64,000 bases of DNA. Source: CAWAND01 sp963783335. Lineage in GTDB: Bacteria; Chloroflexota; Anaerolineae; Anaerolineales; E44-bin32. Every line of letters starts with the position of its first letter. The stretch's first letter is position 1. The position numbers were made by a program, and so were the translations under genes. Below are positions 43,181-52,355 of this stretch, one piece after another. Location of the stretch: assembly GCA_963783335.1 (NCBI GenBank), contig CAWAND010000002.1:368062-432061 (forward strand). Direction: 5' to 3'. Below the pieces are notes generated by a model, which did not search any database, was not told where the DNA came from, and saw only the letters and a program-made list of their open reading frames with translations.

Positions 43181-43944
43181 CCAAGACGATTGCGTTGGCA
43201 GGCAAGGGCGGGACAGGCAAGACGACTGTCAGCGCTCTGATCATTAAGTCACTGGTTCGACAAGGTGCAGGGGCCGTACTGGCGATCGACGCCGACCCTT
43301 CCACCAATTTGCATCTGGCTCTCGGCCTTCCAATGCCAATGACCGTGGGTGAGATCCGGGAAGGCATGACCGACCCAGCCATGTCGGGAACCTTGGGGGT
43401 GACCGTGAGCCGCCAGGATTTCCTCAACCGGGAGATCTTCATGGCCCTCGAGGAGGGTGAGCGAGTTGACCTGCTTGCCATGGGCCGCCCGGAAGGCCAA
43501 GGCTGCTACTGCGCCGTCAACCATCTTCTTCGACAAGTGGTGGATGAACTCGAGGTCGGCTACGACTATGTGGTGATCGACAACGAAGCCGGGATGGAGC
43601 ATATCAGCCGCCGCACGACCAAGGGGGTGGATCTGCTGATCATCGTCACCGATCCAACCATCCGTGGGATGAAGGCCGCATCGTCCATTGCCCAGATGGC
43701 GAGTGAGGTCGACGTGGATGTCCGCCGGATGGGGCTGATCGTCAACCGCGTCCAGGGCGAGCTCCCGGAACCGCTGAGGGATGCTATTGAGGCGCTCGGG
43801 GTTGAGGTGCTGGCCATGGTGCCGGCTGATGCTCAGATCAATGAACACGACGCGCTCGGAGAATCCCTGCTCTCGCTGGACGGCGAGTCCCTTGCATGGG
43901 ACACCATCGAAGACTTGATGCGCAAGCTGGTGACGGAGATCTAG
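43177..43944 (+). CDS. cooC: CooC-type nickel-insertion ATPase for CODH
   Basis: The 255-residue P-loop ATPase has a deviant Walker A (KGGTGKTT, residues 10-17), the Asp switch LAIDADPSTN and the CooC metal motif GCYC (Cys110 and Cys112). It belongs to the CooC/AcsF family that matures the Ni-Fe centre of CODH or ACS using ATP. The four-base overlap with acsV and the 47-base gap to acsE show the same operon. A second, more distant paralogue is encoded at 47455-48249. Confidence 0.92.
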   Translation: MTKTIALAGKGGTGKTTVSALIIKSLVRQGAGAVLAIDADPSTNLHLALGLPMPMTVGEIREGMTDPAMSGTLGVTVSRQDFLNREIFMALEEGERVDLLAMGRPEGQGCYCAVNHLLRQVVDELEVGYDYVVIDNEAGMEHISRRTTKGVDLLIIVTDPTIRGMKAASSIAQMASEVDVDVRRMGLIVNRVQGELPEPLRDAIEALGVEVLAMVPADAQINEHDALGESLLSLDGESLAWDTIEDLMRKLVTEI

Positions 43945-43990
43945 CAGCCGAGCGCCGGCGCGCGCCGACGACCCGAACAGGAGGCAAGGC

Positions 43991-44914
43991 ATGTATCACA
44001 TTGGCGAGAACATTCACATCATTTCCCCGCGGGTCAAGGAGGCGCTGGCGGAAAGAGACGGTGCATTCTTCGTGGAACTGGCGCGCCAGCAGAAAGATGC
44101 CGGTGCGCACGCGCTGGACCTGAACATTGGGCCCCAAAAGAAGTCCGGCCCGGAAGTGATGGACTGGCTGACGGACTGTATGCAGGAAGCCGTCCCGGGG
44201 ATGACGCTCTCATTCGACACCACCAACCTGGCAGCGATCGAGACCGGCCTGAAAAAGATGGGCGCCAACACGATCATCAACTCCACCTCGGCCGAGGAAC
44301 AGCGGCTTGCGAACGTGCCTCCACTGGCGGCGGAACATGGCGCCGGGCTGATCGCCCTGTGCATGGAAAAGAGCGGAATCCCGGTCTCGGCCGACGCACG
44401 GGTTGGCATTGCGCTTGAAAAGCTGATTCCGCGCGTCGAAGAGGTCGGCCTGCCGATGGAAAAACTCTACATCGACCCGCTGGTGCTGACCGTCTCGGGC
44501 TGTCAGGAGTACGTGCCGCATGCCATTGAAACCGTGCGCATGCTCAAGATGACTGCCGATCCGCCGCCGCAGACGGTGGTCGGCCTGTCCAATGTCTCCA
44601 ACCAGGTGCCTCACGAGGGTCGGCCGCTGCTCAATCGTGTCTATATGGTCATGCTCATGGGCGCCGGGCTGGATGCGGCCATCTTGGATCCGATGGACAA
44701 GGACCTTATGGGTGCCATCCAGGCGGTCGAAACGCGCGATGACAGCACACCGGTCAAGGCGCTGTACCTCAAGCTGTTCGACGCGGTTCAGGCGGGCGAG
44801 GAACTTCAGCCGGACGATGTGGATATGAACGATCCCGATCAAGTGGATATCTGGAAGACGGTTCAGGTGCTGCTCAACAAAGTGATCTACGCCGACTCAT
44901 ACCTGCGGCTCTAG
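43991..44914 (+). CDS. acsE: Methyl-THF:corrinoid/iron-sulfur protein methyltransferase
   Basis: The 307-residue TIM-barrel pterin-binding methyltransferase matches AcsE. It has MYHIGENIHIISPRVKEALAERD, DLNIGPQKKSGPEVM, LSFDTTNLAAIETGLKK and INSTSAEEQRL. These include the Asp/Asn residues that hold the pterin. It transfers the methyl group of 5-methyl-THF, made by MetF/MetV, to the Co(I) of AcsC/D. It ends just before a terminator-like hairpin, and the malic enzyme follows on the same strand. Confidence 0.94.
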   Translation: MYHIGENIHIISPRVKEALAERDGAFFVELARQQKDAGAHALDLNIGPQKKSGPEVMDWLTDCMQEAVPGMTLSFDTTNLAAIETGLKKMGANTIINSTSAEEQRLANVPPLAAEHGAGLIALCMEKSGIPVSADARVGIALEKLIPRVEEVGLPMEKLYIDPLVLTVSGCQEYVPHAIETVRMLKMTADPPPQTVVGLSNVSNQVPHEGRPLLNRVYMVMLMGAGLDAAILDPMDKDLMGAIQAVETRDDSTPVKALYLKLFDAVQAGEELQPDDVDMNDPDQVDIWKTVQVLLNKVIYADSYLRL

Positions 44915-44915
44915 C

Positions 44916-44938
44916 TGGACGGCGGCCTCCGCCGTCCA
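44916..44938. terminator. Hairpin after acsE
   Basis: A 10-bp perfect stem (TGGACGGCGG with CCGCCGTCCA) closed by a CCT loop lies two bases after the acsE stop codon. No T-tract follows, so it may terminate or only slow transcription before the malic enzyme gene. Confidence 0.5.
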
Positions 44939-44990
44939 TGGGCAAGCGCGGCACGAGATCGTCTCGCGTCCGCCGCAAAGGAGATATGCC

Positions 44991-46352
44991 ATGGCCGAGA
45001 AGTTAGACGCACCCGACATCGATGCCTTGCTGGCCAAGGCGAAGAAGCCTTCAGCGGACGCGATGCGGCTTCATCCGTTCTACAGGGGAAAAGTGGAGGT
45101 GGCCCTAAAGGCCCGCGTCCGAGATCTTGATGACTTCGCCATTTGGTATACGCCTGGCGTGGCTGAGCCCTGCCGTGCCATCGCCAAAGACCCCGAGCTG
45201 GTTTATGAGTACACGCACAAGTGGAACACTGTGGCCGTGGTCTCAGACGGGACGCGCGTCCTCGGCTTGGGCGACATCGGCCCCAAAGCGGGCTTGCCCG
45301 TCATGGAAGGCAAGGCGCTGCTGTTCAAGTACTTGGGCGGTGTCGATGCCTGGCCGATCATGCTCGATACCAAGGACCCCGACAAAATCATCGAGACGGT
45401 GGCCCTGATCCAGCCCGGCTTTGGTGGGGTCAACCTGGAAGATCTTTCCCAGCCGAAGTGCTTTCGAATTTTGGATACCTTAAGAGCGCGCGCTGAGATC
45501 CCCATCTGGCACGACGATCAGCAGGGGACGGCTACGGTCACCCTGGCGGCGCTTCTCAACGCACTTAAGATCGTCGGCAAGAAGCTGGAAGACGCTCAGA
45601 TCGTCTTCGTCGGATCAGGTGCGTCCAACGTCGCCTGTGCTCGGCTGATCTTCAGCGCCGGAGCGACTCCAGGCCTGTGCCGAGTGGTCGACAGCAAAGG
45701 AATCCTCAACAAGAACCGGAAAGACCTCGAGCTGCGCAAGGCGGAATACGTTGACAAATGGCGCTTCTGTCAATCCACCAACGCGGAAGGCAGACAAGGC
45801 GGCATTCCCGAGGCGCTGGATGGCGCGGATGTCGTGATCGCCCTATCCAAGCCGGGGCCGGGGACTCTCCAGACCGATTGGATCCGCAAGATGGCCAAGG
45901 ACGCCATCGTCTTCGCCTGCGCCAATCCCGTGCCGGAGATCTGGCCGTGGGAGGCAGAAGAGGGCGGGGCAGCCATCATCGCCACCGGCCGATCCGATTT
46001 CCCCAACCAGGTCAACAATTCGCTTGGATTCCCCGGGATCTTCCGCGGCACGCTGGATGTACGGGCGTCCACCATCACCGATGCCATGTGCCACGCCGCG
46101 GCGCATGCTCTGGCGGACATGGCGGAGGAGCAGGGGCTCAGCCGGACGCACATTCTGCCGACGATGGATGACTGGCAGGTGTTCCCGAGAGAGGCGGCGG
46201 CTGTGGCGGCCAAGGCTGTCGAAGAGGGCATCGCCCGCAAGCCGATGAGCTATGAAGAGGAGCTCGAAAACGCCGCCCAGATCATCGGACGAGCCAGGAA
46301 TCTGACCAAGGTCATGATGCAGGAAGGATTCATCGCCGAGGCGGACGACTAG
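44991..46352 (+). CDS. NAD(P)-dependent malic enzyme (oxaloacetate-decarboxylating)
   Basis: This 453-residue malic enzyme has the N-terminal AIWYTPGVAEPCRAIAKDPELVY and GDIGPKAGLPVMEGKALLFKYLG. It then has the Mg-binding GFGGVNLEDLSQPKCF, the Rossmann motif QIVFVGSGASNVACARLI and the late segment ATGRSDFPNQVNNSLGFPGIFRGTLDVRA. It interconverts malate and pyruvate with NAD(P). A place in the acs operon suggests it takes part in directing acetyl-CoA-derived carbon into or out of central metabolism. It is slightly longer than usual at the N-terminus. Confidence 0.9.
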   Translation: MAEKLDAPDIDALLAKAKKPSADAMRLHPFYRGKVEVALKARVRDLDDFAIWYTPGVAEPCRAIAKDPELVYEYTHKWNTVAVVSDGTRVLGLGDIGPKAGLPVMEGKALLFKYLGGVDAWPIMLDTKDPDKIIETVALIQPGFGGVNLEDLSQPKCFRILDTLRARAEIPIWHDDQQGTATVTLAALLNALKIVGKKLEDAQIVFVGSGASNVACARLIFSAGATPGLCRVVDSKGILNKNRKDLELRKAEYVDKWRFCQSTNAEGRQGGIPEALDGADVVIALSKPGPGTLQTDWIRKMAKDAIVFACANPVPEIWPWEAEEGGAAIIATGRSDFPNQVNNSLGFPGIFRGTLDVRASTITDAMCHAAAHALADMAEEQGLSRTHILPTMDDWQVFPREAAAVAAKAVEEGIARKPMSYEEELENAAQIIGRARNLTKVMMQEGFIAEADD

Positions 46353-46376
46353 GGCTGCCTGAAGGAGAATGATGCC

Positions 46377-47279
46377 ATGTACGACCTGATCGTGCTCGGC
46401 GGAGGGCCAGCTGGCCTGACCGCTACGTCGTATGCCTTGCGCAAGCGCCTCAATGTACTGCTGATCACGAAGGATTTGGGTGGGAAAACCAATTACCGGC
46501 TCCAGCTTCCTTTTGTAGAAAAGCACCTGGTGATCAACGGAGAAGAGACCGTCAACCGCTTCGTCAATGAAGTCGAATACCTCGACTTCGCCCGCAAGTT
46601 CGACAAGGCTGAAAAAGTCGAGCGGCAGAATGGTGGCTTTCGAGTGCGCACCTCCGGGGGCGACTCGTATGATGCCCGGGCGGTGATCGTGGCCACCGGC
46701 GCCATCGGCACCTTGATGGACGTCCCCGGCGAGAAAGAATTCATGATGCGCGGCCTGTGCTACAGCGCCGTATCGTATGCACCGCTGTTCATCGACCGCG
46801 AGGTCTGCGTCATTGGCGACAGCAAGCTGGCGTTGCGCTCAGTGGCCGAATTGGCGCACATCGCCAAGAGGGTGACGCTGGTCGCTCCGTCGCACGGCGA
46901 TCTCAATTCGATCCTGGGGCGCAAGGTCCTGGACGATCCCAAAGTCGAAGTCCTGGAAGGCTTCCGGGTCCAAGAAGTGCTTGGTGATTCGCATGCTCGG
47001 AAGCTTGTTGTAAGTCAAAATGGAGACCAACGCGAGCTGGAAGCGGAAGCGTTCTTCGTGGAACTGGCGCTGAAACCACGCTCCGAAGCCGTGGCCGACC
47101 TGGTGCCGTTGGATGACAGCGGCCGGATCAAGATCGATGCCATGAACCAGACAGGGGTCGAGGGCATCTTTGCCGCCGGAGATGTGACGGATATCTTCGC
47201 CGAGCAGGTGCTCATCGCCGTCGGCGAAGGCGCCAAGGCTGCCCTCACGGCCTACGAGTATCTGCTCGAGAAGTACTGA
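46377..47279 (+). CDS. Thioredoxin-reductase-like flavoprotein lacking the CxxC
   Basis: The 300-residue protein has the two-domain TrxR fold. The FAD motif is YDLIVLGGGPAGLTATSYA, the NAD(P)H motif is EVCVIGDSKLALRSVAELA, and the C-terminal FAD loop is GIFAAGDVT. At the place of the redox-active CATC the sequence reads GLCYSAVSYAP, so only one Cys remains and disulfide reductase activity is unlikely. It is probably a ferredoxin-NAD(P) oxidoreductase-like or other flavin electron carrier. It ends the operon, 24 bases after the malic enzyme and just before a strong hairpin. Confidence 0.85.
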   Translation: MYDLIVLGGGPAGLTATSYALRKRLNVLLITKDLGGKTNYRLQLPFVEKHLVINGEETVNRFVNEVEYLDFARKFDKAEKVERQNGGFRVRTSGGDSYDARAVIVATGAIGTLMDVPGEKEFMMRGLCYSAVSYAPLFIDREVCVIGDSKLALRSVAELAHIAKRVTLVAPSHGDLNSILGRKVLDDPKVEVLEGFRVQEVLGDSHARKLVVSQNGDQRELEAEAFFVELALKPRSEAVADLVPLDDSGRIKIDAMNQTGVEGIFAAGDVTDIFAEQVLIAVGEGAKAALTAYEYLLEKY

Positions 47280-47305
47280 ACCTCCCAAACAGCTGGGGGA
47301 GAGCC

Positions 47306-47332
47306 ACGGCGGCCCAGGTCATGGGCCGCCGT
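47306..47332. terminator. Terminator hairpin at the end of the acs operon
   Basis: A perfect 11-bp stem (ACGGCGGCCCA with TGGGCCGCCGT) and a five-base loop, 26 bases after the last acs-operon stop. It is the strongest hairpin in the area and the most likely operon end. Confidence 0.7.
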
Positions 47333-47454
47333 TCGGTTTGCCCTGACCTCGGGCAACCGCCGCCCATGCTTGCGCAGACCGGCGTTCCATCTGTCATGCC
47401 TCCGGGCGAGATTTGTCACTGGCGCCGGAGGGGCGGCGCTCCTATGCTGAATCC

Positions 47455-48249
47455 ATGACTGAAGAAGGCTTGAAACTGGCCATCACCGGCAAGGGCGGGG
47501 TGGGCAAGACGACCCTGACCGCGCTGCTGGCTGGGTGCTACGCTGAAGCTGGCCGGTCGGTGCTGGCTATCGATGCCGATCCGTCCCCTTGCCTTGGAGC
47601 AGCGCTTGGCTTCCCGCCTGCTGCGTTGGACGTCGTCTCGCCGATCTCGAAGATGGACGAGCTGATCCTGGAGCGCACCGGGGCTGAGCCGGGGTCGTAC
47701 GGCGGCTATTTCAAACTCAACCCGCGCGTCGACGACCTGCCAGATCGCTTCTCGGCCACCCACAATGGGGTCAAGCTGCTCGAGCTGGGTGGGGTTGAAT
47801 CCGGCGGCTCAGGTTGCATATGCCCCGAGAGCACCATGCTCAGGGCGCTGATCACCCACATACTGCTTCGGCGGGATGAAGTCGTCCTGCTCGACATGTA
47901 CGCCGGCGTGGAACATCTGGGCCGCGCCACGGCCGACGCCGTGGATGCCATGCTGGTGGTGGTTGAGCCCACGCTGCGCAGCCTGGGTACCGCCGATCAA
48001 ATCCGGCACCTTGCCCAGGACATCGGTCTGGATCGCATCTACCTTGTCGGTAGCAAGATCCGCGACGAGTCCGATCGCTCCTTCGTAGTTGAGCATTCCC
48101 CCGGTTTGAAGGTCTTGGGCACACTGCCTCAAGATGATGCCGTGCGCCAGGCCGATCGGCAGGCGTCAGCCATGTACGGCGCTTCCCCCGAGCTGGACCA
48201 CGCCGTGCAGGAGATTGTGGCCTCCCTGTCCGACGAATTGATGGACTGA
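47455..48249 (+). CDS. Second CooC-like maturation ATPase
   Basis: This 264-residue paralogue of CooC has a P-loop ITGKGGVGKTT, the IDADPSPC switch and the motif GSGCICPE (Cys121 and Cys123), so it keeps the CxC metal site. Differences from the first copy are wide. It is separated from the acs operon by a strong hairpin and has its own short upstream region. It may act on another Ni or Fe-S centre, such as ACS or the hydrogenase, rather than CODH itself, but this is inference. Confidence 0.85.
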   Translation: MTEEGLKLAITGKGGVGKTTLTALLAGCYAEAGRSVLAIDADPSPCLGAALGFPPAALDVVSPISKMDELILERTGAEPGSYGGYFKLNPRVDDLPDRFSATHNGVKLLELGGVESGGSGCICPESTMLRALITHILLRRDEVVLLDMYAGVEHLGRATADAVDAMLVVVEPTLRSLGTADQIRHLAQDIGLDRIYLVGSKIRDESDRSFVVEHSPGLKVLGTLPQDDAVRQADRQASAMYGASPELDHAVQEIVASLSDELMD

Positions 48250-48374
48250 GTTCCACCGCCCCTATTCCCACAGCAAAGCACATTACCCAAGCGATCCTCG
48301 CAGAACCGCCTTCCGCGTTCAGATCCCCACAAACACCGAACAAGTCCCGAGCGCATGACGAACAGGCCCTTTGT

Positions 48375-48392
48375 TTGTGAAGGATTTCACAA
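48375..48392. promoter_or_regulatory. Palindromic operator-like site H (TTGTGA-N6-TCACAA)
   Basis: TTGTGAAGGATTTCACAA has the same 18 bases as site G upstream of the CODH operon, and both arms extend by one further matching base. It lies 414 bases before hdrC. Confidence 0.7.
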
Positions 48393-48400
48393 AGTGACAT

Positions 48401-48430
48401 TTGTCATGCAAGCTAGGTGAAGAGTTAGTA
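48401..48430 (+). promoter_or_regulatory. Possible sigma-70-like promoter between sites H and I
   Basis: TTGTCA (48401-48406) and TTAGTA (48425-48430) are separated by 18 bases. With this promoter, site H would sit near -52 and site I just past the start of transcription. The hexamers are only moderate matches, so this is tentative. Confidence 0.3.
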
Positions 48431-48438
48431 GGGACTAT

Positions 48439-48456
48439 TTGTGAAATCTGTCACAT
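48439..48456. promoter_or_regulatory. Palindromic operator-like site I (TTGTGA-N6-TCACAT)
   Basis: TTGTGAAATCTGTCACAT has one mismatch, in the last base. It lies 64 bases after site H, the only tandem pair in the window. Confidence 0.6.
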
Positions 48457-48805
48457 AGTATAGGAGGCACACTGGCGGGAGGGGGAAATCGCCACCCGCG
48501 GGGGTAGTTCCAGGCAAGGGATTCTTGACTTACCGGGAATGGGGATCCTTTTTAGCCAGGGCCAAAAAGAGGGGAACGACATACGTTTAGGAAGCTGAGG
48601 GGAACTGCCACGACAAACCAGCGTTCGTCCTCGATGTCCCGGAGTCAGCCTCGCTGGCCGCGCACGAGGCCACCGGTCTTGCTTGCCGCTGCTCCGTCGC
48701 ACACTTTCCGTCCAACAGTCAAGTTGTCCTCTACGTCCGACCTGGCGTTCCGCCGTCCCGCACACTTCGGCTGCGCGCAGGGGCCATTTCCGATTGAGGT
48801 GACGT

Positions 48806-49369
48806 ATGCACCGAACGACTTCTAACAACGTCTTCATGGAACAGGTCATCTCGGCGGTCCCGGGAGGTGCCGCGCTCCAGACTTGCCTGCAGTGCGGCAC
48901 CTGCGGGGGGTCGTGCCCATCGGCTGGCGATATGGACCATACCCCTCGTGCCTTATTTGCCATGATCAACGCCGGCATGCGGGATGAAGTGCTGAAGAGC
49001 AACACACCGTGGTACTGCGTTTCCTGCTACATGTGCACCGCCCGCTGTCCCAAGGAAATCCCCATCACCGACATCATGTACACGCTGAAACAGATGGCGG
49101 TGAAAGAGGGCCTGTACGATGACTCGAAAGCGCCTGACTTTTCCAAGACTTTCATTGGCTGGGTCGAGGACTATGGCCGTTCATTCGAGTTGGGCCTGAT
49201 GGGCATCCACATGCTCCGCCACAACCCGTTGGGTGCATTCAAGCTGGCGGATATGGGCATCGGCCTTGTGGCGAAGGGTCGCATGGCCTTTGCACCGACT
49301 CGGATCAAGGGCATTGACGGACTCAAGAAAATCCTTGCCAAAGCCAAGCAACTGGAGGCGCAGGCATGA
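48806..49369 (+). CDS. hdrC: Heterodisulfide reductase-like subunit C
   Basis: The 187-residue Fe-S protein has two 4Fe-4S motifs, CLQCGTCGGSCPSAGD (about residue 27) and WYCVSCYMCTARCPKEIPI (about residue 70), the pattern of HdrC. The remaining C-terminal helices link it to HdrB. It passes electrons between HdrA and HdrB in an Hdr complex. It overlaps hdrB by four bases (ATGA). Gene order hdrC-hdrB-hdrA is usual for HdrABC-MvhADG operons. The upstream palindromic sites H and I probably control it. Confidence 0.94.
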   Translation: MHRTTSNNVFMEQVISAVPGGAALQTCLQCGTCGGSCPSAGDMDHTPRALFAMINAGMRDEVLKSNTPWYCVSCYMCTARCPKEIPITDIMYTLKQMAVKEGLYDDSKAPDFSKTFIGWVEDYGRSFELGLMGIHMLRHNPLGAFKLADMGIGLVAKGRMAFAPTRIKGIDGLKKILAKAKQLEAQA

Positions 49370-50334
49370 AATACAGCTACTTTCCCGGATGTTCGTTGGA
49401 AAAGAACGCCGCCGCATACGATCTGTCCACGCGGGCGATCGCTGAGCCGCTGGGCATCGAGCTGGTCGAAATCGAAGACTGGAACTGCTGCGGCGCCACG
49501 GAGTATCTTGCTCTCAACCAAACCGCCGCCTACAGCCTGATCGCACGCAACCTGGCTCAGGCGGCCAAGAACGAGGATGTGACCGAGCTCACGGCACCCT
49601 GCAGCGCCTGCTATCTGAATCTGCGAAAAGCCGACAAGTACCTGGGGATGAAGAACGGCCTGGCGGACCGGGTGTCCCAGGCGTTGGCCGCCGGCGGTCT
49701 GTCCTACAAATCCGGCACCCTCCACGTCCGGCACCTGCTGGATGTCATCTATCAAGATGTCGGATTGGACCGCTTGTCGGAGCAGACAACCCGGCCGCTC
49801 TATGGCCTGAAGGTGGCGCCCTACTATGGGTGCATGATCGTGCGGCCGGATTTCGGCAACGGGTCGCAGGATCCCCAAACGCCCACGTCTCTGGATCGGG
49901 TGCTTGAGGCGCTTGGAGCTCAAGTGGTGGACTATCCGGTCAAGGCCGATTGCTGCGGTGGCCACATGACCCAGATCAGCGAGGATTCTGGATTTGAACT
50001 CATCCGGCGCCTGATCAAGGCCGCCGCCGACGCCGAAGCGGACGCCATTGTGACCCTGTGCCCGATGTGCCAGCTCAACCTGGATGGCTTCCAATCGGCC
50101 ATGAACCGCCATTTCGGCACGTCGTATCACGTGCCGGTCCTGTATTTCACTCAGGTTATCGGCCTGGCGATGGGCATGACCCCCCGCAGCCTGGGGATTG
50201 GCCAGGAGATCGTCTCGGCGGTGGATGCCCTGGCCAAGATCGGATCTGAACCGCCGCCCGAGCCGCCAAAGCCGGTTCGGCGCAAGCGAGATGACAAGTC
50301 CCTGCCGATGCCCGCGGCGCGTGTGGAGGCATAG
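49366..50334 (+). CDS. hdrB: Heterodisulfide reductase-like subunit B
   Basis: The 322-residue protein has two CCG domains. NCCGATEYLA (about residue 40) is followed by APCSACYLNLRKA, and ADCCGGHMTQ (about residue 200) by LCPMCQLNLDG. Each CCG site holds the Cys ligands of a noncubane 4Fe-4S cluster that reduces the heterodisulfide or its substitute. In a non-methanogenic bacterium the acceptor is unknown. The start overlaps hdrC and the stop is one base before hdrA. Confidence 0.94.
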   Translation: MKYSYFPGCSLEKNAAAYDLSTRAIAEPLGIELVEIEDWNCCGATEYLALNQTAAYSLIARNLAQAAKNEDVTELTAPCSACYLNLRKADKYLGMKNGLADRVSQALAAGGLSYKSGTLHVRHLLDVIYQDVGLDRLSEQTTRPLYGLKVAPYYGCMIVRPDFGNGSQDPQTPTSLDRVLEALGAQVVDYPVKADCCGGHMTQISEDSGFELIRRLIKAAADAEADAIVTLCPMCQLNLDGFQSAMNRHFGTSYHVPVLYFTQVIGLAMGMTPRSLGIGQEIVSAVDALAKIGSEPPPEPPKPVRRKRDDKSLPMPAARVEA

Positions 50335-50335
50335 C

Positions 50336-52339
50336 ATGAGTGAAAGAGTAGGCGTTTACATCTGTCATTGTGGGAGCAACATCGCCGGCATCGTGGACGT
50401 GGAAGAGGTCGCCCGCTGGGCCGGTGACAGCCTGGAAGACGTGGTGGTCTCGCGCGAGTACAAGTTCATGTGCTCGTCGCTTGGCCAGGAGTTGATCGAA
50501 GAGGACATCAAGGAGCAGGGGCTCACCCGAGTCGTGGTGGGCGCCTGTTCTCCGCATCTGCATGAGAAGACGTTTCGGCGGGCCTGTGCCAATGCCGGCC
50601 TCAACCCCTACTTGTGCCAGATGACCAGCCTGCGCGAGCAGGTGTCCTGGGTGATCGAAGACCGGGACGCAGCCACGGAGAAGGCCAAGGCGATGATCGC
50701 CGCCGCCGTGGAACGTGTCAAGCTGCACGAACCGCTTGAAGCCGAACACGTGCCCGTCAACCCCACCACGCTGGTGGTCGGCGGGGGCATCGCTGGCATT
50801 CAGGCGGCGTTGGAATTGGCCGATGCCGGCTATCCGGTGGTGATGGTCGAACGCGAACCGTCCATCGGCGGCCATATGGCCCAATTCGACAAGACCTTTC
50901 CCACGTTGGACTGTGCCGCCTGCATTCTGACCCCAAAGATGTCCGACGTTGGGATGCATCCCAACATCACCCTGCTGACCTACAGCGAGGTTGAAGAGAT
51001 CACAGGTTTTGTCGGCAGTTTCCACGCCCGAATTCGGAAAAAGGCCCGCTTCGTCGACGAAGAGCTGTGCACGGGCTGCGGGATATGCATGGAGAAATGC
51101 CCCAAGAATGTGCTCGACGAGGGCTTTGAAGTCGGCCTCGGCTTCCGCAAGGCCATCTACCGGCCCTTCCCTCAAGCGATCCCGAAATTCCCGGTGGTCG
51201 ACACGGTTAACTGCACCTACTTCGAGACCGGCAAATGCCTGGCCTGCGAGAAATTCTGCCCCACCGAGGCAATTGATATGGAGCAGAAGGACGAGATCTT
51301 GATGTATGACGTGGGCAACGTCATCCTGGCCACTGGGTACGACCTGTTTGACTCGCGCAAGCTGCCCCAGTACGGGTACGGGCGCCTGCCGAATGTCTTC
51401 ACCAATCTGGAATTCGAGCGCCTATGCAACGCGGCCGGCCCGACCGAAGGCGCCATTGTGCTGCGCGACGGGGTGACCACACCCAAGTCGGTGGCCATCA
51501 TCCACTGCGTCGGCAGTCGCGATCAGAACCACCACCCTTACTGCTCCGCCATCTGCTGCATGAGCGCCCTCAAGTTCGGGCACCTGGTCATGGAGAAGAC
51601 CGGGGCGGAGGTCTACTCCTTCTACATCGATATGCGCCCGCTGAGTAAGGGCTACGAGGAGTTCTACGATCGGCTGATGCAGGAAGGCATGCACTTCGTC
51701 CGTGGACGTGTGGCCGAGGTGACCGATATCGCCCGGACGCCTGAAGAAGAAGGCAAATTGGTGATCCAGGCCGAAGACACCCTGGTGGGCAATCAGCGGC
51801 GCATTCCAGTGGATATGGTGATCCTGATGGCGGCCCTCGAGCCGCGCGCCGACGCTGACGAGGTCGGACTCAAGTTCGGGATCTCCTGCGGCTCGGCCGG
51901 TTGGTTCACCGAGCGCCATCCGAAGCTGGATCCCGTGGCCACGATGACCGACGGCATCTTCATCGCTGGCGCCTGCCAGGGTCCGAAGGACATCCCCGAC
52001 ACGGTCGCACAGGGGGCAGCCGCCGCAGCCCGAATCCAGGGCATGATCACCAAGGGAAGCGTCGAGATTGAGCCCGTTGTGGCCACAATCGACGCCGACA
52101 GGTGCTCCGGCTGTCGGATCTGCAACGAGCTTTGCCCGTACAACGCCATCGAATACCTGGTAAATGAAGAGGTGAGCTACATCAACTCCGCTTTGTGCAA
52201 GGGCTGCGGCACATGTGTGGCCGCCTGTCCGGCCAAAGCAATCAGCGGCGCTCACTTCCGAGATGACCAGATTTTCGCCGAGATCGAGGGCCTGCTCTTC
52301 GACGCCCTCCCGGCGGCCGATGACGCGGTCCTGGCCTGA
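50336..52339 (+). CDS. hdrA: Heterodisulfide reductase-like subunit A (flavin-based bifurcating core)
   Basis: This 667-residue HdrA starts at ATG 50336 with GGAGG just upstream. It has an N-terminal part with VYICHCGSNIAG, an FAD-binding motif (TLVVGGGIAGIQAALELADAG) and the Cys region LDCAACILTPKMSDV. An inserted ferredoxin (CTGCGICMEKCP and CLACEKFCP) and a C-terminal pair (CSGCRICNELCP and CKGCGTCVAACP) complete it. It bears the bifurcating FAD and distributes electrons to ferredoxin and HdrB. All the usual Cys ligands are present, with no sign of selenocysteine. Confidence 0.95.
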   Translation: MSERVGVYICHCGSNIAGIVDVEEVARWAGDSLEDVVVSREYKFMCSSLGQELIEEDIKEQGLTRVVVGACSPHLHEKTFRRACANAGLNPYLCQMTSLREQVSWVIEDRDAATEKAKAMIAAAVERVKLHEPLEAEHVPVNPTTLVVGGGIAGIQAALELADAGYPVVMVEREPSIGGHMAQFDKTFPTLDCAACILTPKMSDVGMHPNITLLTYSEVEEITGFVGSFHARIRKKARFVDEELCTGCGICMEKCPKNVLDEGFEVGLGFRKAIYRPFPQAIPKFPVVDTVNCTYFETGKCLACEKFCPTEAIDMEQKDEILMYDVGNVILATGYDLFDSRKLPQYGYGRLPNVFTNLEFERLCNAAGPTEGAIVLRDGVTTPKSVAIIHCVGSRDQNHHPYCSAICCMSALKFGHLVMEKTGAEVYSFYIDMRPLSKGYEEFYDRLMQEGMHFVRGRVAEVTDIARTPEEEGKLVIQAEDTLVGNQRRIPVDMVILMAALEPRADADEVGLKFGISCGSAGWFTERHPKLDPVATMTDGIFIAGACQGPKDIPDTVAQGAAAAARIQGMITKGSVEIEPVVATIDADRCSGCRICNELCPYNAIEYLVNEEVSYINSALCKGCGTCVAACPAKAISGAHFRDDQIFAEIEGLLFDALPAADDAVLA

Positions 52340-52355
52340 GAGAGGCGGTTCAAGC

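Larger units (their letters stand above)
48250..48805. other. Regulatory gap upstream of the Hdr-Mvh operon
   Basis: This 556-base region carries two copies of the palindrome family (sites H and I) and a possible promoter at 48401-48430. No gene is visible. The last part before hdrC is not especially AT-rich. Confidence 0.5.
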
